A program made the translations under genes and the position numbers. Below are positions 1 through 8,601 of a DNA stretch of 64,000 nt, in pieces. How positions within the stretch are numbered: the first letter of the stretch is position 1; each line of letters begins with the position of its first letter. Location: contig DJYC01000080.1 of NCBI GenBank assembly GCA_002448445.1, positions 1-64,000 of the forward strand, written 5' to 3'. This DNA comes from Treponema sp. UBA6988 (GTDB lineage Bacteria; Spirochaetota; Spirochaetia; Treponematales; Treponemataceae). Below the pieces are notes generated by a model that saw only the letters and a program-made list of their open reading frames with translations, was not told where the DNA came from and did no database searches.

Positions 1-363
1 CTGAGCAAAATTTTTGATACAAAAGATTTTGGCTACACAACAATTACAGTAGAACGTCCTCTTAAAGATGAAAAAGGCGAACTTGTTTTAAAGAACGGAA
101 AAAAACAGCCTGATTCAAGTCTGCGAGATACAGAAAATGTTCCTCTCAAAGAAGATATAAAAGAATACTTCAAGCGTGAAGTTCTTCCTTTTGCCCCAGA
201 TGCCTGGATAGATGAAAAAAAGAATGTAGTGGGCTACGAAATTCCATTTACAAGATACTTCTACAAATATGAAGCACCAAAACCAAGTGCCCAGATTATG
301 GATGAAATAAAGGAACTGGAAAAAAACTTGACCGGAAGTTTGAGCGATATTTTTGGGGAATAG
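1..363 (+). CDS. hsdM: Type I restriction-modification DNA methyltransferase, C-terminal end (partial)
   Basis: The frame is open from the window edge to a TAG at 361-363 and encodes about 120 residues. It reads as the end of a type I methyltransferase: text like SLRDTENVPL, an EYFKREVLPFAPDAWID segment, then GYEIPFTRYFYKYE and a short helical tail ending in LSDIFGE. This tail is typical of HsdM proteins, which methylate adenine using S-adenosylmethionine in complex with HsdS. The catalytic N6-adenine motif would lie outside the window. DUF1016 and hsdS genes follow on the same strand, which supports the call. No hsdR lies inside the window; it may be upstream. Confidence 0.85.
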   Translation: MSKIFDTKDFGYTTITVERPLKDEKGELVLKNGKKQPDSSLRDTENVPLKEDIKEYFKREVLPFAPDAWIDEKKNVVGYEIPFTRYFYKYEAPKPSAQIMDEIKELEKNLTGSLSDIFGE

Positions 364-438
364 CAGGGATATATTTATATAATCTTTGAAAAATTCTCCG
401 CAGTGTGGAGAATTTCCAAGAAAAACAGTAGGTAGATT

Positions 439-1494
439 ATGAAAGAAGAAACAAATGTTATAACATACAAAAAGACCTCAAACATAATTGAAGATGCCAG
501 AACGATTATAAACAGCGCCAGAAGTTCTGCTGTTCGAAGTGTGGATTTTTGCCGTGTACAGATGTACTGGAACCTTGGAAAACGTATTTTTGAAGAAGAA
601 CAGCAAGGCAAGGAGCGGGCTGATTACGGAACATATCTTGTAAAAACTCTTGCAAAGAATCTTGAAAAAGAATACGGAAGTGGATTTGGAGAAAGACAAT
701 TAGAACGCGCAAGACAGTTTTATCGCCTGTATCAAATTCCGTCTGCACTGCGGACGGAATTGAACTGGTCACAATATAAACTTCTGATTGCAATTTCAGA
801 TCCTTCAAAACGCGAATATTATGAGCTTGAATCTGTAAATAACGGTTGGACAGCCCGCGAGACAGAAAGACAGATAAACAGTCAGCTCTATGAACGCCTT
901 TTGATTAGCAATGACAAGGAGAGAGTTCTTGCCGTAGCCAGAAAAGAACGTATTCCAGAAAATCCGACAGACATAATCAAAGACCCGATGATTCTGGAAT
1001 TCTTGGGACTTGAAAGAAAAGCTGAATATTATGAAAAAGACCTTGAATCAGCTCTTATAGACCATTTACAGCAGTTTTTGCTTGAACTTGGAAACGGTTT
1101 TAGTTTTATTGCCCGCCAAAAAAGACTTTTGATAGAAGATGATGAATACTTTGCAGACCTCGTTTTCTACAACCGTCTTTTGAGGTGCTTTGTGGTAATT
1201 GAATTAAAGACAAAAAAGCTTACACACGAAGATTTAGGCCAGCTCCAGATGTATGTAAATTATTTTGACCGTAATGAAAAATTGCCTGATGAAAACCCGA
1301 CAATCGGTATTTTGTTATGTACGGCAAAAAATGATGAAATGGTAAAAATGACTCTGCCAAAAGACAACAAGACCATTCTTGCAAGCAAGTATGAACTTTA
1401 TTTGCCGTCCGAAGAAACATTAAAAGCTGAAGTCGAAAAACTTGCAAATGCACAGGAGAAATTTGCCGAACTGACTGACGGAGAGAACAAATGA
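439..1494 (+). CDS. DUF1016 (YhcG-type) PD-(D/E)XK nuclease-domain protein
   Basis: The 351-residue protein has the DUF1016 layout. An N-terminal helical region (about 1-165) carries the typical text MYWNLGKRIFEEEQ and GERQLERARQFYRLY. A C-terminal nuclease-like domain (about 200-340) has a D-L-V-F-Y strand followed by the core V-I-E-L-K near residues 250-255. This family is widespread beside type I restriction genes and is predicted to act on DNA; its role there is not firmly known. The gene lies between hsdM and hsdS and overlaps hsdS by the four bases ATGA, so it is translated as part of the restriction operon. Function as nuclease is inferred from the fold motif only. Confidence 0.88.
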   Translation: MKEETNVITYKKTSNIIEDARTIINSARSSAVRSVDFCRVQMYWNLGKRIFEEEQQGKERADYGTYLVKTLAKNLEKEYGSGFGERQLERARQFYRLYQIPSALRTELNWSQYKLLIAISDPSKREYYELESVNNGWTARETERQINSQLYERLLISNDKERVLAVARKERIPENPTDIIKDPMILEFLGLERKAEYYEKDLESALIDHLQQFLLELGNGFSFIARQKRLLIEDDEYFADLVFYNRLLRCFVVIELKTKKLTHEDLGQLQMYVNYFDRNEKLPDENPTIGILLCTAKNDEMVKMTLPKDNKTILASKYELYLPSEETLKAEVEKLANAQEKFAELTDGENK

Positions 1495-2786
1495 AAAATA
1501 GTGGCGTAGAATGGATTGGTGAGATTCCTGAGGATTGGGAAACAATAAGAAATAAACGAATAATGAAAAAGGTAAAGAACATTTGTGAGCACTATAATAA
1601 TGAGAATGTTCTTTCATTAACTATGAATGGTGTTATCGTTAGAGATTTGGATAACCCAAATGGAAAAATGCCTTTAACTTTTGATGGTTATCAATATATA
1701 AACGAAAACAATTTATTAATGTGTTTATTCGATATTGATGTTACACCCCGATGTGTTGGAATTATAAAGAATAATGGAGTAACTAGTCCTGCTTATTCTC
1801 AATTTGAATTAACTGAAAGAGCAGATGTCAATTATTTTTACTATTACTATTTATATTTGGATAATAAAAAAGAATTACTTCATCTATCAAAGAATTTACG
1901 TTATTCATTAACAGAAAATCAGTTGGGTGAGATTCTTGTTCCTCTTCCTCCAAAATCCACCCAGCAACGCATCGCCTCATATCTGGATAAAAAATGCAGC
2001 AAAATAGAAGAAACAATCCAGAACCAACAGCAGGTAATAGAAAAACTAAAAGCCTACAAACAATCCCTAATCACCGAAGCCGTCACCGGTAAAATCAAAA
2101 TCCAAAACGGCAAAGTCTGCGGTAAATATGAAAGCTATAAAGACTCTGGTGTAGATTACTTAGGAAAAATTCCTTCAAACTGGAATGTAAAGCGTTTACG
2201 TTATATTGGAAAATGTCAAAATGGAATAAGCAAAGGCGGTGAGTTCTTTGGTTCCGGCTATCCTTTTGTGAGTTACGGAGATGTTTATAATAATTTGACT
2301 TTACCAGAAACCGTATCTGGATTAATAGAAAGTACTCCTGAAGAACAAGAAAACTATTCAGTTATGGCAGGAGATATTTTCTTTACGAGAACATCAGAAA
2401 CAATTGAAGAGGTTGGTTTTACTTCTGTTTGCTTAAAAACAATTGAAAAGGCAACTTTTGCAGGCTTTGTTATTCGCGTTCGTCCTTTTACAGATGAACT
2501 TATTCCAGATTACTCAAAATATTATTTTTCAAGTGATGCTCACAGAAGATTCTTTGTAAAAGAAATGAATCTTGTAACCAGAGCATCTCTTAGCCAAGAC
2601 TTATTAAAAAGATTGCCAGTCTTAATTCCTTCAAAAGACGAGCAAAAAGAAATTGCCGATTATCTCGACAAAAAATGCACAGCCATCGATACAGCCATAG
2701 AACAAAAACAAAAATTAATAGAAAAACTAACAGAATATAAAAAGTCCCTGATTTACGAATGCGTAACAGGAAAGAAGGAAATATGA
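1491..2786 (+). CDS. hsdS: Type I restriction-modification specificity subunit
   Basis: The 431-residue protein has two target-recognition halves. Each begins with an S/D-GV-(D/E)-W/Y-(I/L)-G-x-IP segment (residues about 4-13 and 214-226) and each ends with a long helix: QQRIASYLDKKCSKIEET and EQKEIADYLDKKCTAIDT. The helices are the spacer that sets the gap between the two half-sites recognised on DNA. The two helix-coding stretches are near-direct repeats in DNA (about 1960-2100 and 2640-2780), which lets halves be exchanged by recombination. The start overlaps the DUF1016 gene and the stop overlaps the reverse transcriptase gene, both as ATGA, so all are translationally coupled. The specificity cannot be read from sequence. 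Confidence 0.93.
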   Translation: MKNSGVEWIGEIPEDWETIRNKRIMKKVKNICEHYNNENVLSLTMNGVIVRDLDNPNGKMPLTFDGYQYINENNLLMCLFDIDVTPRCVGIIKNNGVTSPAYSQFELTERADVNYFYYYYLYLDNKKELLHLSKNLRYSLTENQLGEILVPLPPKSTQQRIASYLDKKCSKIEETIQNQQQVIEKLKAYKQSLITEAVTGKIKIQNGKVCGKYESYKDSGVDYLGKIPSNWNVKRLRYIGKCQNGISKGGEFFGSGYPFVSYGDVYNNLTLPETVSGLIESTPEEQENYSVMAGDIFFTRTSETIEEVGFTSVCLKTIEKATFAGFVIRVRPFTDELIPDYSKYYFSSDAHRRFFVKEMNLVTRASLSQDLLKRLPVLIPSKDEQKEIADYLDKKCTAIDTAIEQKQKLIEKLTEYKKSLIYECVTGKKEI

Positions 2787-4336
2787 AACTTACAGAAGAG
2801 TCTATTGAATTTGCAAAAAAGCATATAATGAAATATACCGATTCGGATTTTTATCCAAGAAGTCCTATTTTTGAAACTTTATGGAAAGTCTGGCCTCAAA
2901 TAAAAAGTTATTTATTAAGTACTGAAATATGCGATTTTGAGACAAGAATACCCAAAATTTTTGCAGCTCCAAAATCAAAAGGTGGCTACAGAATAGTACA
3001 TAGATTGGAACCTATGAATGCAATTATTTATACAGCTCTAGCTTATATGATTGCGGATAAAATAGAAGCAGCAAGAATGCCAAAGGAACAAAAAACTGCT
3101 TGTAGCTATAGAATTAGTACTACATCAGACGGAGATTTTTTTGGAAACGAAAAAGGTTATAATAATTATTATGATAAATCAAAAGAATTATCAACCAAGT
3201 ATCAATTTGTCTTACAAACAGATATAACAGATTTCTACAATCAAATTTATATTCATCGTTTGCAAAATGCTATAGAAACCGCTGATTCATCATTAAGAGA
3301 GATTTCATATGAAGTTGAAAATTTTATCAAAAAATTGAATTCAAGTTCTACAAAAGGCATTCCTGTTGGACCTATTGCAAGCATAGTCTTTTCAGAAGCA
3401 TTAATGATAGATATTGATAATTTTATTACAAATAAAGGATTCGAATTTACTCGTTATGTTGATGATATTAGAATTTTTTCTAATAGTCAAAAAGATCTTG
3501 ATAAAATATTAGAAGAATTAACGCAGTACTTATATGAGCAACATAGGCTAAATCTATCTTCATCTAAAACAAGAATATTTGAAATTAATGATTTTTTAAA
3601 AAATGAATTAAATAGTCCTGAGGAAACTGAAATACAAGAACGTCATAAATTTTTAATAGAAGTTACTGAAGAAATGGCAGAATTATTAGATTATCCAAAT
3701 TTTATTCTTGATAATATAGAATTAGAAGATTTGCCAAATGAAAAACAAATAAGAATAAAATATAAGGCTTTATATGAATTGCTTTTCCAAATAATAAATA
3801 CAAAGAAATTTAATTTAGGACTTGTTCGTCATATCTTGAAACAAGCACATCACTGGCGCTGTCGTTCAATTATAAAATTAGTTATCGATAATCTTTCTTT
3901 CTTTACTCCAGTAATTAGAGAGGCATGCTTATATTTTGATAATGTAATAACTAAAGATCTTATAGAAACTCATAAGGAATATATACTTAACGTTCTAATT
4001 AATTCTGAAGCAATGAATAAAGAATTTGTAAAATATTGGATTAATTGGTTAATTACCAAAAATATAAATTATTTTGATAAAGTTTTCTTTCAGAATTACT
4101 TAAAAACACAAGATTTGTTTTGGGAAATAAGAAAAAATATATATTTAAAGAATATAACTTTTATAAATACACTAAAGATTAACTATGATAATTATGATAT
4201 ATGGACTAGATTAGAAATATTACAAGGAATTCAATTATTACCCAAAAAAGAAAAAAATGCCTTTTTAGCATCTAGAGGAAATGGAATGAAAACAACGGAG
4301 GATTTCTTGATAAAAGCAATTAATAGTATGAATTAG
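2783..4336 (+). CDS. Defence-type (Abi/DRT-like) reverse transcriptase
   Basis: A 517-residue RNA-directed DNA polymerase. The palm motifs are visible: the first catalytic aspartate in TDITDFYNQI (D147), a KGIPVGPIAS segment, and the core TRYVDDIRIF with Y225-V-D-D228. The upstream NAIIYTALAYMIA and SYR segments are typical of the Abi/DRT branch rather than group II introns. From about residue 290 to the end is an all-helical domain, as in many defence RTs. No intron maturase domain, Cas1 fusion or retron RNA region is apparent. I start at the ATG at 2783, which overlaps the hsdS stop and follows an AAGAAGGAA ribosome site. The gene is visibly more AT-rich than its upstream neighbours. The exact DRT class is not assigned. 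Confidence 0.88.
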   Translation: MKLTEESIEFAKKHIMKYTDSDFYPRSPIFETLWKVWPQIKSYLLSTEICDFETRIPKIFAAPKSKGGYRIVHRLEPMNAIIYTALAYMIADKIEAARMPKEQKTACSYRISTTSDGDFFGNEKGYNNYYDKSKELSTKYQFVLQTDITDFYNQIYIHRLQNAIETADSSLREISYEVENFIKKLNSSSTKGIPVGPIASIVFSEALMIDIDNFITNKGFEFTRYVDDIRIFSNSQKDLDKILEELTQYLYEQHRLNLSSSKTRIFEINDFLKNELNSPEETEIQERHKFLIEVTEEMAELLDYPNFILDNIELEDLPNEKQIRIKYKALYELLFQIINTKKFNLGLVRHILKQAHHWRCRSIIKLVIDNLSFFTPVIREACLYFDNVITKDLIETHKEYILNVLINSEAMNKEFVKYWINWLITKNINYFDKVFFQNYLKTQDLFWEIRKNIYLKNITFINTLKINYDNYDIWTRLEILQGIQLLPKKEKNAFLASRGNGMKTTEDFLIKAINSMN

Positions 4337-4396
4337 TTATAACTAAGATGTTAAGCGAATTATACAGAATATAAGTTTAAGGATTGATTTGATAAA

Positions 4397-5938
4397 ATGA
4401 GCAAAAATGGTCTTGATGATAAAAATGAAATAATTTCAAAAACTCAGCAACATATATATAAATTGATTAATAAATCAATCGATATTGCAAAACAATGTTC
4501 TTGTTTAGATATTATTTTATGTATTATTCAGTATCATTTAATACGATACTCCGAAAATAAGGAATATGAAGGAAAAATAAATTCATTAACAAAGGTTCGA
4601 GAAGTTTCTTGTGATTCCATAAAATATGTTATTCAGTTATTGATTAAATATAGTTTAAAAAAAGATTTTAAAAATTTTAAAGAAAAACTACAGATTGAAT
4701 TTACTAAAACAACCACTTTAATTCAACTAGCAAATGAGATTACAACCTATGCAGAAAGTATTAGTTTAATACAGTTGAGTGATGATGTTTCTTTTACTGA
4801 TGATCAAAAGAATATTGTTAGGAATAATTTAGAAGAAATTTTTAAAAAACCAGGTATAAAAGAATTTGCACAATATCAATATCGAGTAGACTATAGTAAT
4901 AGCATTGAGGTAAACAATTTTAAAACTGAAAATGAATTGTATGATTATTTTAGAAATGAATATTTTCCTTACGCTAAGTTATTTAAAGAAGAAACTTTGT
5001 GTACTATAGAGGATTATATTGCTCTAAATAAATCTATTATAAAGATAATTTCTGATCACTTGCGCAAAATTGAACCAAAACTTTTTTATGATTCAAAGAA
5101 CTGTTTACAAATAAATGATTTAAGAAATTATTTATTGTTAATTCCAAATTATATAATTCCTCTTAAAGAACTGTTAGAAAAATTAGATACCAGTCAGGTC
5201 TTTTTATTACTCCGTTTGATTTTGGAATCAAAGGATATAGATGTATATAATTTGAAATATTATGAATTAACAAGAAAGCCAATTATAAATGTAAATGGCT
5301 TGTTGTTTATTTGTCCTGAATTCCTTTTAGAAAGTATTTGTTTAAATACACATTATTCTTTATTAGAAAATTCCTCTGTCAAACAGACATATATAAAGCA
5401 AGCTTCTGATATATTTGTAGAAAAAATTGAATCTCTTGCAAAAAATTATGGCTTTTCAACATATATGAAAGAACATAACTTATATGAAGGTAAACGATGT
5501 ATTGGAGATTTAGATCTTGTATTAAAAAAAGATGATTTCTTTTTAATTATAGAAGCTAAAAATTACAGTTTACCACTTAATATCTATTTTCATGATTTAG
5601 ATGCAACAAAAAAATACAAAGATTATTTACTTCAAGATTGGGACAAACATGTTTATGAACGAAATAATTATATAAAAAATCATTTTGCTGATTTAGGTAT
5701 GAATTCAAATTTCAAATATATATATGTAACGAGATGGCCTGAAATTCTTTCTCATTTTAGTAATTTTCTATGTTTATCATTTTATGAATTTGAATTTTAC
5801 TTAAAGAATCAGAATATGGATATTTCTTTTGAAGAAATATATGAAGCATTGTATGATCAAGATATGCATGAAGATGTGGATACCTTAGGCAAGAATACAG
5901 GCATTATTTCTCCTCATGTATGGTTTGATAAGGAATAA
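4397..5938 (+). CDS. Unknown protein with C-terminal PD-(D/E)XK nuclease domain, companion of the RT
   Basis: The 513-residue protein is not a family I recognise. Residues 1 to about 290 are helical and leucine/lysine-rich. The C-terminal part has a clear PD-(D/E)XK core: IGDLDLVLKKDD followed by FLIIEAKNY, giving D371, D373, E386 and K388 as likely metal-binding and catalytic residues. Similar cores occur in restriction-like and NERD nucleases. The gene starts 60 bases after the RT stop on the same strand, shares its low GC and is flanked by restriction genes, so I infer a two-gene defence unit. Only a weak AAGGA lies before the ATG. Nuclease activity and partnership with the RT are inference. 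Confidence 0.7.
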   Translation: MSKNGLDDKNEIISKTQQHIYKLINKSIDIAKQCSCLDIILCIIQYHLIRYSENKEYEGKINSLTKVREVSCDSIKYVIQLLIKYSLKKDFKNFKEKLQIEFTKTTTLIQLANEITTYAESISLIQLSDDVSFTDDQKNIVRNNLEEIFKKPGIKEFAQYQYRVDYSNSIEVNNFKTENELYDYFRNEYFPYAKLFKEETLCTIEDYIALNKSIIKIISDHLRKIEPKLFYDSKNCLQINDLRNYLLLIPNYIIPLKELLEKLDTSQVFLLLRLILESKDIDVYNLKYYELTRKPIINVNGLLFICPEFLLESICLNTHYSLLENSSVKQTYIKQASDIFVEKIESLAKNYGFSTYMKEHNLYEGKRCIGDLDLVLKKDDFFLIIEAKNYSLPLNIYFHDLDATKKYKDYLLQDWDKHVYERNNYIKNHFADLGMNSNFKYIYVTRWPEILSHFSNFLCLSFYEFEFYLKNQNMDISFEEIYEALYDQDMHEDVDTLGKNTGIISPHVWFDKE

Positions 5939-5940
5939 TT

Positions 5941-6213
5941 ATGCATGGAGAAGCCAAACTTTTACTAAAATTCCTCGATGGTTCTGATAACCGCTATATT
6001 ATTCCGGTTTATCAGCGTAATTATGACTGGCGGCCAAAACAGTATGAGCAGCTTTTTAATAACCTTGTTCAAATCATTAAGAAGGACCGCAAGACTCACT
6101 TCTTCGATACGGTTGTCCTTACCAACGAAAAGGCCTCCTGCTATACGATAAAGTTTGACTCACTTTCTACCGAGCGCAGCATTCAGTTTGCGGCCAAGTT
6201 GGAGAAAGAGTAA
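5941..6213 (+). pseudogene. DUF262 (GmrSD-type) N-terminal remnant
   Basis: A 90-residue frame starts two bases after the nuclease gene. Residues about 17-56 match the start of DUF262 proteins: IIPVYQRNYDWRPKQYEQLF, followed by HFFDTVV, where DUF262 normally has a glycine-rich HFLGSIV strand. Complete DUF262 proteins are several hundred residues long and act in type IV restriction (GmrSD) or similar NTP-dependent cleavage. Here the text changes character after residue 57 (SCYTIKFDSLSTERS), as if the N-terminus had been joined to the last part of the same or another gene by a large internal deletion. I therefore call it a remnant. GC content rises again relative to the two genes before it. Confidence 0.6.
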
Positions 6214-6224
6214 TAGGAAGAAAA

Positions 6225-7619
6225 TCAGTTATCGGCAAACACAGGAACTCCGCCCCACACGTTGTCCATGTAGTTCTGGTCAAGAACCTTGTCTATGCGC
6301 ACCTGTTCATCTTCAAGGCTAAAAAGTTTCGTGCTGTCGTCATCGTTCTTGTCCGCAATCCAGATTTCGTCCCGGCGAACTATGTCGTGGCTCATGAGGC
6401 GGCTTTCGTGGGTGGTGGTCACAAGCTGGATTCTCCTGTCTTTTGCGCTTGAAAAATATTTCTTTACAAACTGGACGGTCAGCTTGGGGTGCAGGCTGCG
6501 GTTTATTTCGTCCATTATATAAACCTTTTCTTTTTTGCAGATGAGGATTTCCAAAAGCTGGAAGAGGCGGTGGGTTCCGTCACTCTCGCTTTCCATGCTG
6601 AATTCAATTTTCTTTCCGCCAAGATTGTGGACAAATTTTACCGCATAAAAATGAAAGTCCTTGTCTTTTTCCATTGTGATGATAAAAATGTTCCTCCGGC
6701 TTCTGATTACGGTTGCATAGAAATTTGTTGTTTGGCCTTGGGTATTTGCGGGCAGACCCATCTGGACTGGCAGCTGCGAAAACTGAATGATGGGGCTTAC
6801 CAGGGCCATCTCAAGGTTAAGCTTCTGCTGGGTGCGCAAATCAAGTGTCTCAAAAACCTTTTCCCTGCTTACGGGCTCAAGCCCTATTCCTTCGATTCCC
6901 GTGTCAAAATCCTTTAGCAGCTGGGCAAACTCATCCTTGCAAATTTCATACCGCAGCAAAGATGTTTCCTGCAATGGCTGGTCGGGGAAAATCACTTCGA
7001 GGGTGTCCTTGAACCAGAGGAATGCCTTTTGAAGGGCCAGGGCCTCTTTGTTTGTTGCAAAAAATCCTGCCGTGTTGTGGTTTATGCTGAATAGGAAGGG
7101 CTTTCCGCTCATGGCAAAAGTGCGGCTTAGAACCTCAATGTCTTTGTTCTGCCCTTTTATTGAATGGTGAAAAACGTAGGGGCTTTGGGGGCTTTCTTTG
7201 TAGAAAAGTTTTGTGTGCCTGTTTCCCACTACATGAACCAATTCTTCTTTTGTGATGATTCCGGTTGCAAGTACAAGGGATATTCTGTATTCGTAGAGGT
7301 TTTTGTCGGCAATAAAAGCAATTTCAAAATCCGTAGGCCAGCCTTCGTTTTTGTCGTCGATTTTGCACCAGAGTTCAGCTGCCCTTTGGGGAAGCCTTCC
7401 CGCAAGAACGAAGTTGCGCAAGGTTGCAACGGCTCTGACAAAGTTAGTCTTTCCCGCCCCGTTTTTTCCGAACATGGCGGAAAACTTTAGAAGGCTTTTT
7501 CCAGTGCCACCGTCTTCAAGCAAGTGGTCCGGTTTTTTTGTAACGCGCCCGCTTTCCATCTTAAAGGTGGTCTTCTGGTTAAAGGACAAAAAATTGGTGA
7601 CGCTGAAATTTACTAGCAT
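6225..7619 (-). CDS. AAA15-family (OLD-like) ATPase
   Basis: The 464-residue protein begins with the typical NFLSFNQKTTFKM strand of AAA15/AAA21 ATPases. The Walker A motif GKNGAGKT is at 51-58, an SESDGTHRLFQLLE signature lies around 350, and the Walker B/D-loop VYIMDEINRSLHP around 370. A TTTHESRLM segment follows, where ABC-type ATPases have the switch histidine. Such ATPases often work with a RloB or other nuclease partner in phage defence; none is adjacent here, only the convergent DUF262 remnant 11 bases away. The ATG at 7619 follows an AGGA ribosome site. Role in defence is inferred from family and neighbourhood. Confidence 0.85.
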   Translation of the reverse strand: MLVNFSVTNFLSFNQKTTFKMESGRVTKKPDHLLEDGGTGKSLLKFSAMFGKNGAGKTNFVRAVATLRNFVLAGRLPQRAAELWCKIDDKNEGWPTDFEIAFIADKNLYEYRISLVLATGIITKEELVHVVGNRHTKLFYKESPQSPYVFHHSIKGQNKDIEVLSRTFAMSGKPFLFSINHNTAGFFATNKEALALQKAFLWFKDTLEVIFPDQPLQETSLLRYEICKDEFAQLLKDFDTGIEGIGLEPVSREKVFETLDLRTQQKLNLEMALVSPIIQFSQLPVQMGLPANTQGQTTNFYATVIRSRRNIFIITMEKDKDFHFYAVKFVHNLGGKKIEFSMESESDGTHRLFQLLEILICKKEKVYIMDEINRSLHPKLTVQFVKKYFSSAKDRRIQLVTTTHESRLMSHDIVRRDEIWIADKNDDDSTKLFSLEDEQVRIDKVLDQNYMDNVWGGVPVFADN

Positions 7620-7704
7620 TTTTATTCCTGAATGATTAAGAATCTCTCGCTTATAACGAGATTATACAGCTATTATCGGCAGAGTTCAATAAAAACTTGC
7701 CAAA

Positions 7705-7787
7705 ATGGGTGAAAATTTCGAATAAAATTTGACTTTAAATTTTCTTTGTGGTATAGTGAAAGTGTCAGAACGGGTGAAAAAATCGAA
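7705..7787 (+). repeat. Imperfect 18-base direct repeats flanking the HU-gene promoter
   Basis: The words ATGGGTGAAAATTTCGAA (7705-7722) and ACGGGTGAAAAAATCGAA (7770-7787) match at 15 of 18 positions. They lie on either side of the promoter at 7729-7757, which is the usual placement for a regulator binding on both sides of a promoter. No factor is assigned. Confidence 0.5.
7729..7757 (+). promoter_or_regulatory. Sigma-70-type promoter of the HU-like gene
   Basis: TTGACT at 7729-7734 and TATAGT at 7752-7757 are separated by 17 bases. Transcription should begin near 7764, leaving a leader of about 175 bases before the ATG at 7941. The rest of the 320-base gap from 7620 holds the direct repeats at 7705 and 7770 and no convincing small gene. 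Confidence 0.7.
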
Positions 7788-7940
7788 AGTTTTACCCAGT
7801 TTTGACTTATTAGGACTGAATTTTGCAGCCAAAAACGGTACAAGTCGAGCGTTCGTTGAACTAGATTGTACTGCCTGTTCGTGTTTGTAAGCAAACCGCG
7901 GAATGCAAAGCAGTTTAAGTTATTTATAGGAGGTACGGCT

Positions 7941-8384
7941 ATGGCTGTTCCATTTGTTAGTAGAAAGCGGTTGAATCCGCGGGATTTGGAAGCAGAAGGC
8001 AAGTTTTACCCTGCCCCTGCTTATATTGCAGAGATTGGCGTGAACCAGCTTGCGGAGGAAATCTCTTCAAGCACGACGCTCACGCCAACGGAGGTAATCG
8101 GAGTAATAAGAAGCCTGCTCCTTACCGTGCCCAAGTACATGCTGCTCGGCTACAAGGTAAGGCTGGACAGCTTTGGAATCTTTAAGCTCGGCCTTAAGAA
8201 TGCTGCTGCATGCAAGGGCCACGAAAAGGCAAGCGGGGTTACCGCAAACGACATTGCCGGTGTAAGGGTGATGTACACACCGGACACAATGCTCAATGCA
8301 AAACTCGAAAAGCCAGAGTACGTAAAGCTTGACGCCAAGTACATTACAGATGAAGTGCTTGAACCAACCGGTACAGGCGACTGA
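7941..8384 (+). CDS. HU-family DNA-binding protein (HU-HIG-like)
   Basis: A 147-residue protein starting MAVPFVSRKRLNPRDLEAEGKF. The text resembles the HU-like family common in Bacteroidetes and found in other gut bacteria: KFYPAPAYIAEIGVNQLAEEI, a helix STTLTPTEVIGVIRSLL, then YKVRLDSFGIFKLGL, the strand before the DNA-binding arm, and a divergent C-terminal tail. Such proteins bend and compact DNA. I prefer the ATG at 7941 because TAGGAGGT precedes it at 7927-7934; an upstream TTG at 7866 has no such site. The gene has its own promoter, long leader and terminator (8481-8523), so it is monocistronic. Confidence 0.85.
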   Translation: MAVPFVSRKRLNPRDLEAEGKFYPAPAYIAEIGVNQLAEEISSSTTLTPTEVIGVIRSLLLTVPKYMLLGYKVRLDSFGIFKLGLKNAAACKGHEKASGVTANDIAGVRVMYTPDTMLNAKLEKPEYVKLDAKYITDEVLEPTGTGD

Positions 8385-8480
8385 ATGAACTGGTAAGCCC
8401 AACCGGATAACGGCGGATGGGTTTATGACAAAAGCCCGGTAAAAACCGGAAAGGACATTCCGTTATGAAAAACAATATTT

Positions 8481-8523
8481 GGGAGACCGGCACTTTTTTT
8501 GGCGTGCCGGCCTCCTTTTTTTT
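8481..8523 (+). terminator. Rho-independent terminator after the HU-like gene
   Basis: GGAGACCGGCAC pairs with GTGCCGGCCTCC around a T-rich loop, with one mismatch, and is followed by a run of nine T. It lies about 100 bases after the stop codon. Confidence 0.88.
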
Positions 8524-8601
8524 ATCCCGGTTTTGTTGCGGATTCATCCCGAATTTGCGGCGATTTATGCGGATTTATCGGGGGATTTTGGTGATTCCAT
8601 C

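Noticed and set aside
2783..4336. Retron, group II intron or CRISPR-linked (RT-Cas1) reverse transcriptase
   Set aside because: No msr/msd-like region or maturase domain was seen, Cas1 is separate and 10 kb away, and the text fits Abi/DRT-type enzymes.
6225..7619. A complete ATPase-nuclease defence pair on the minus strand
   Set aside because: Only the ATPase is present; the adjoining DUF262 remnant is convergent and broken.
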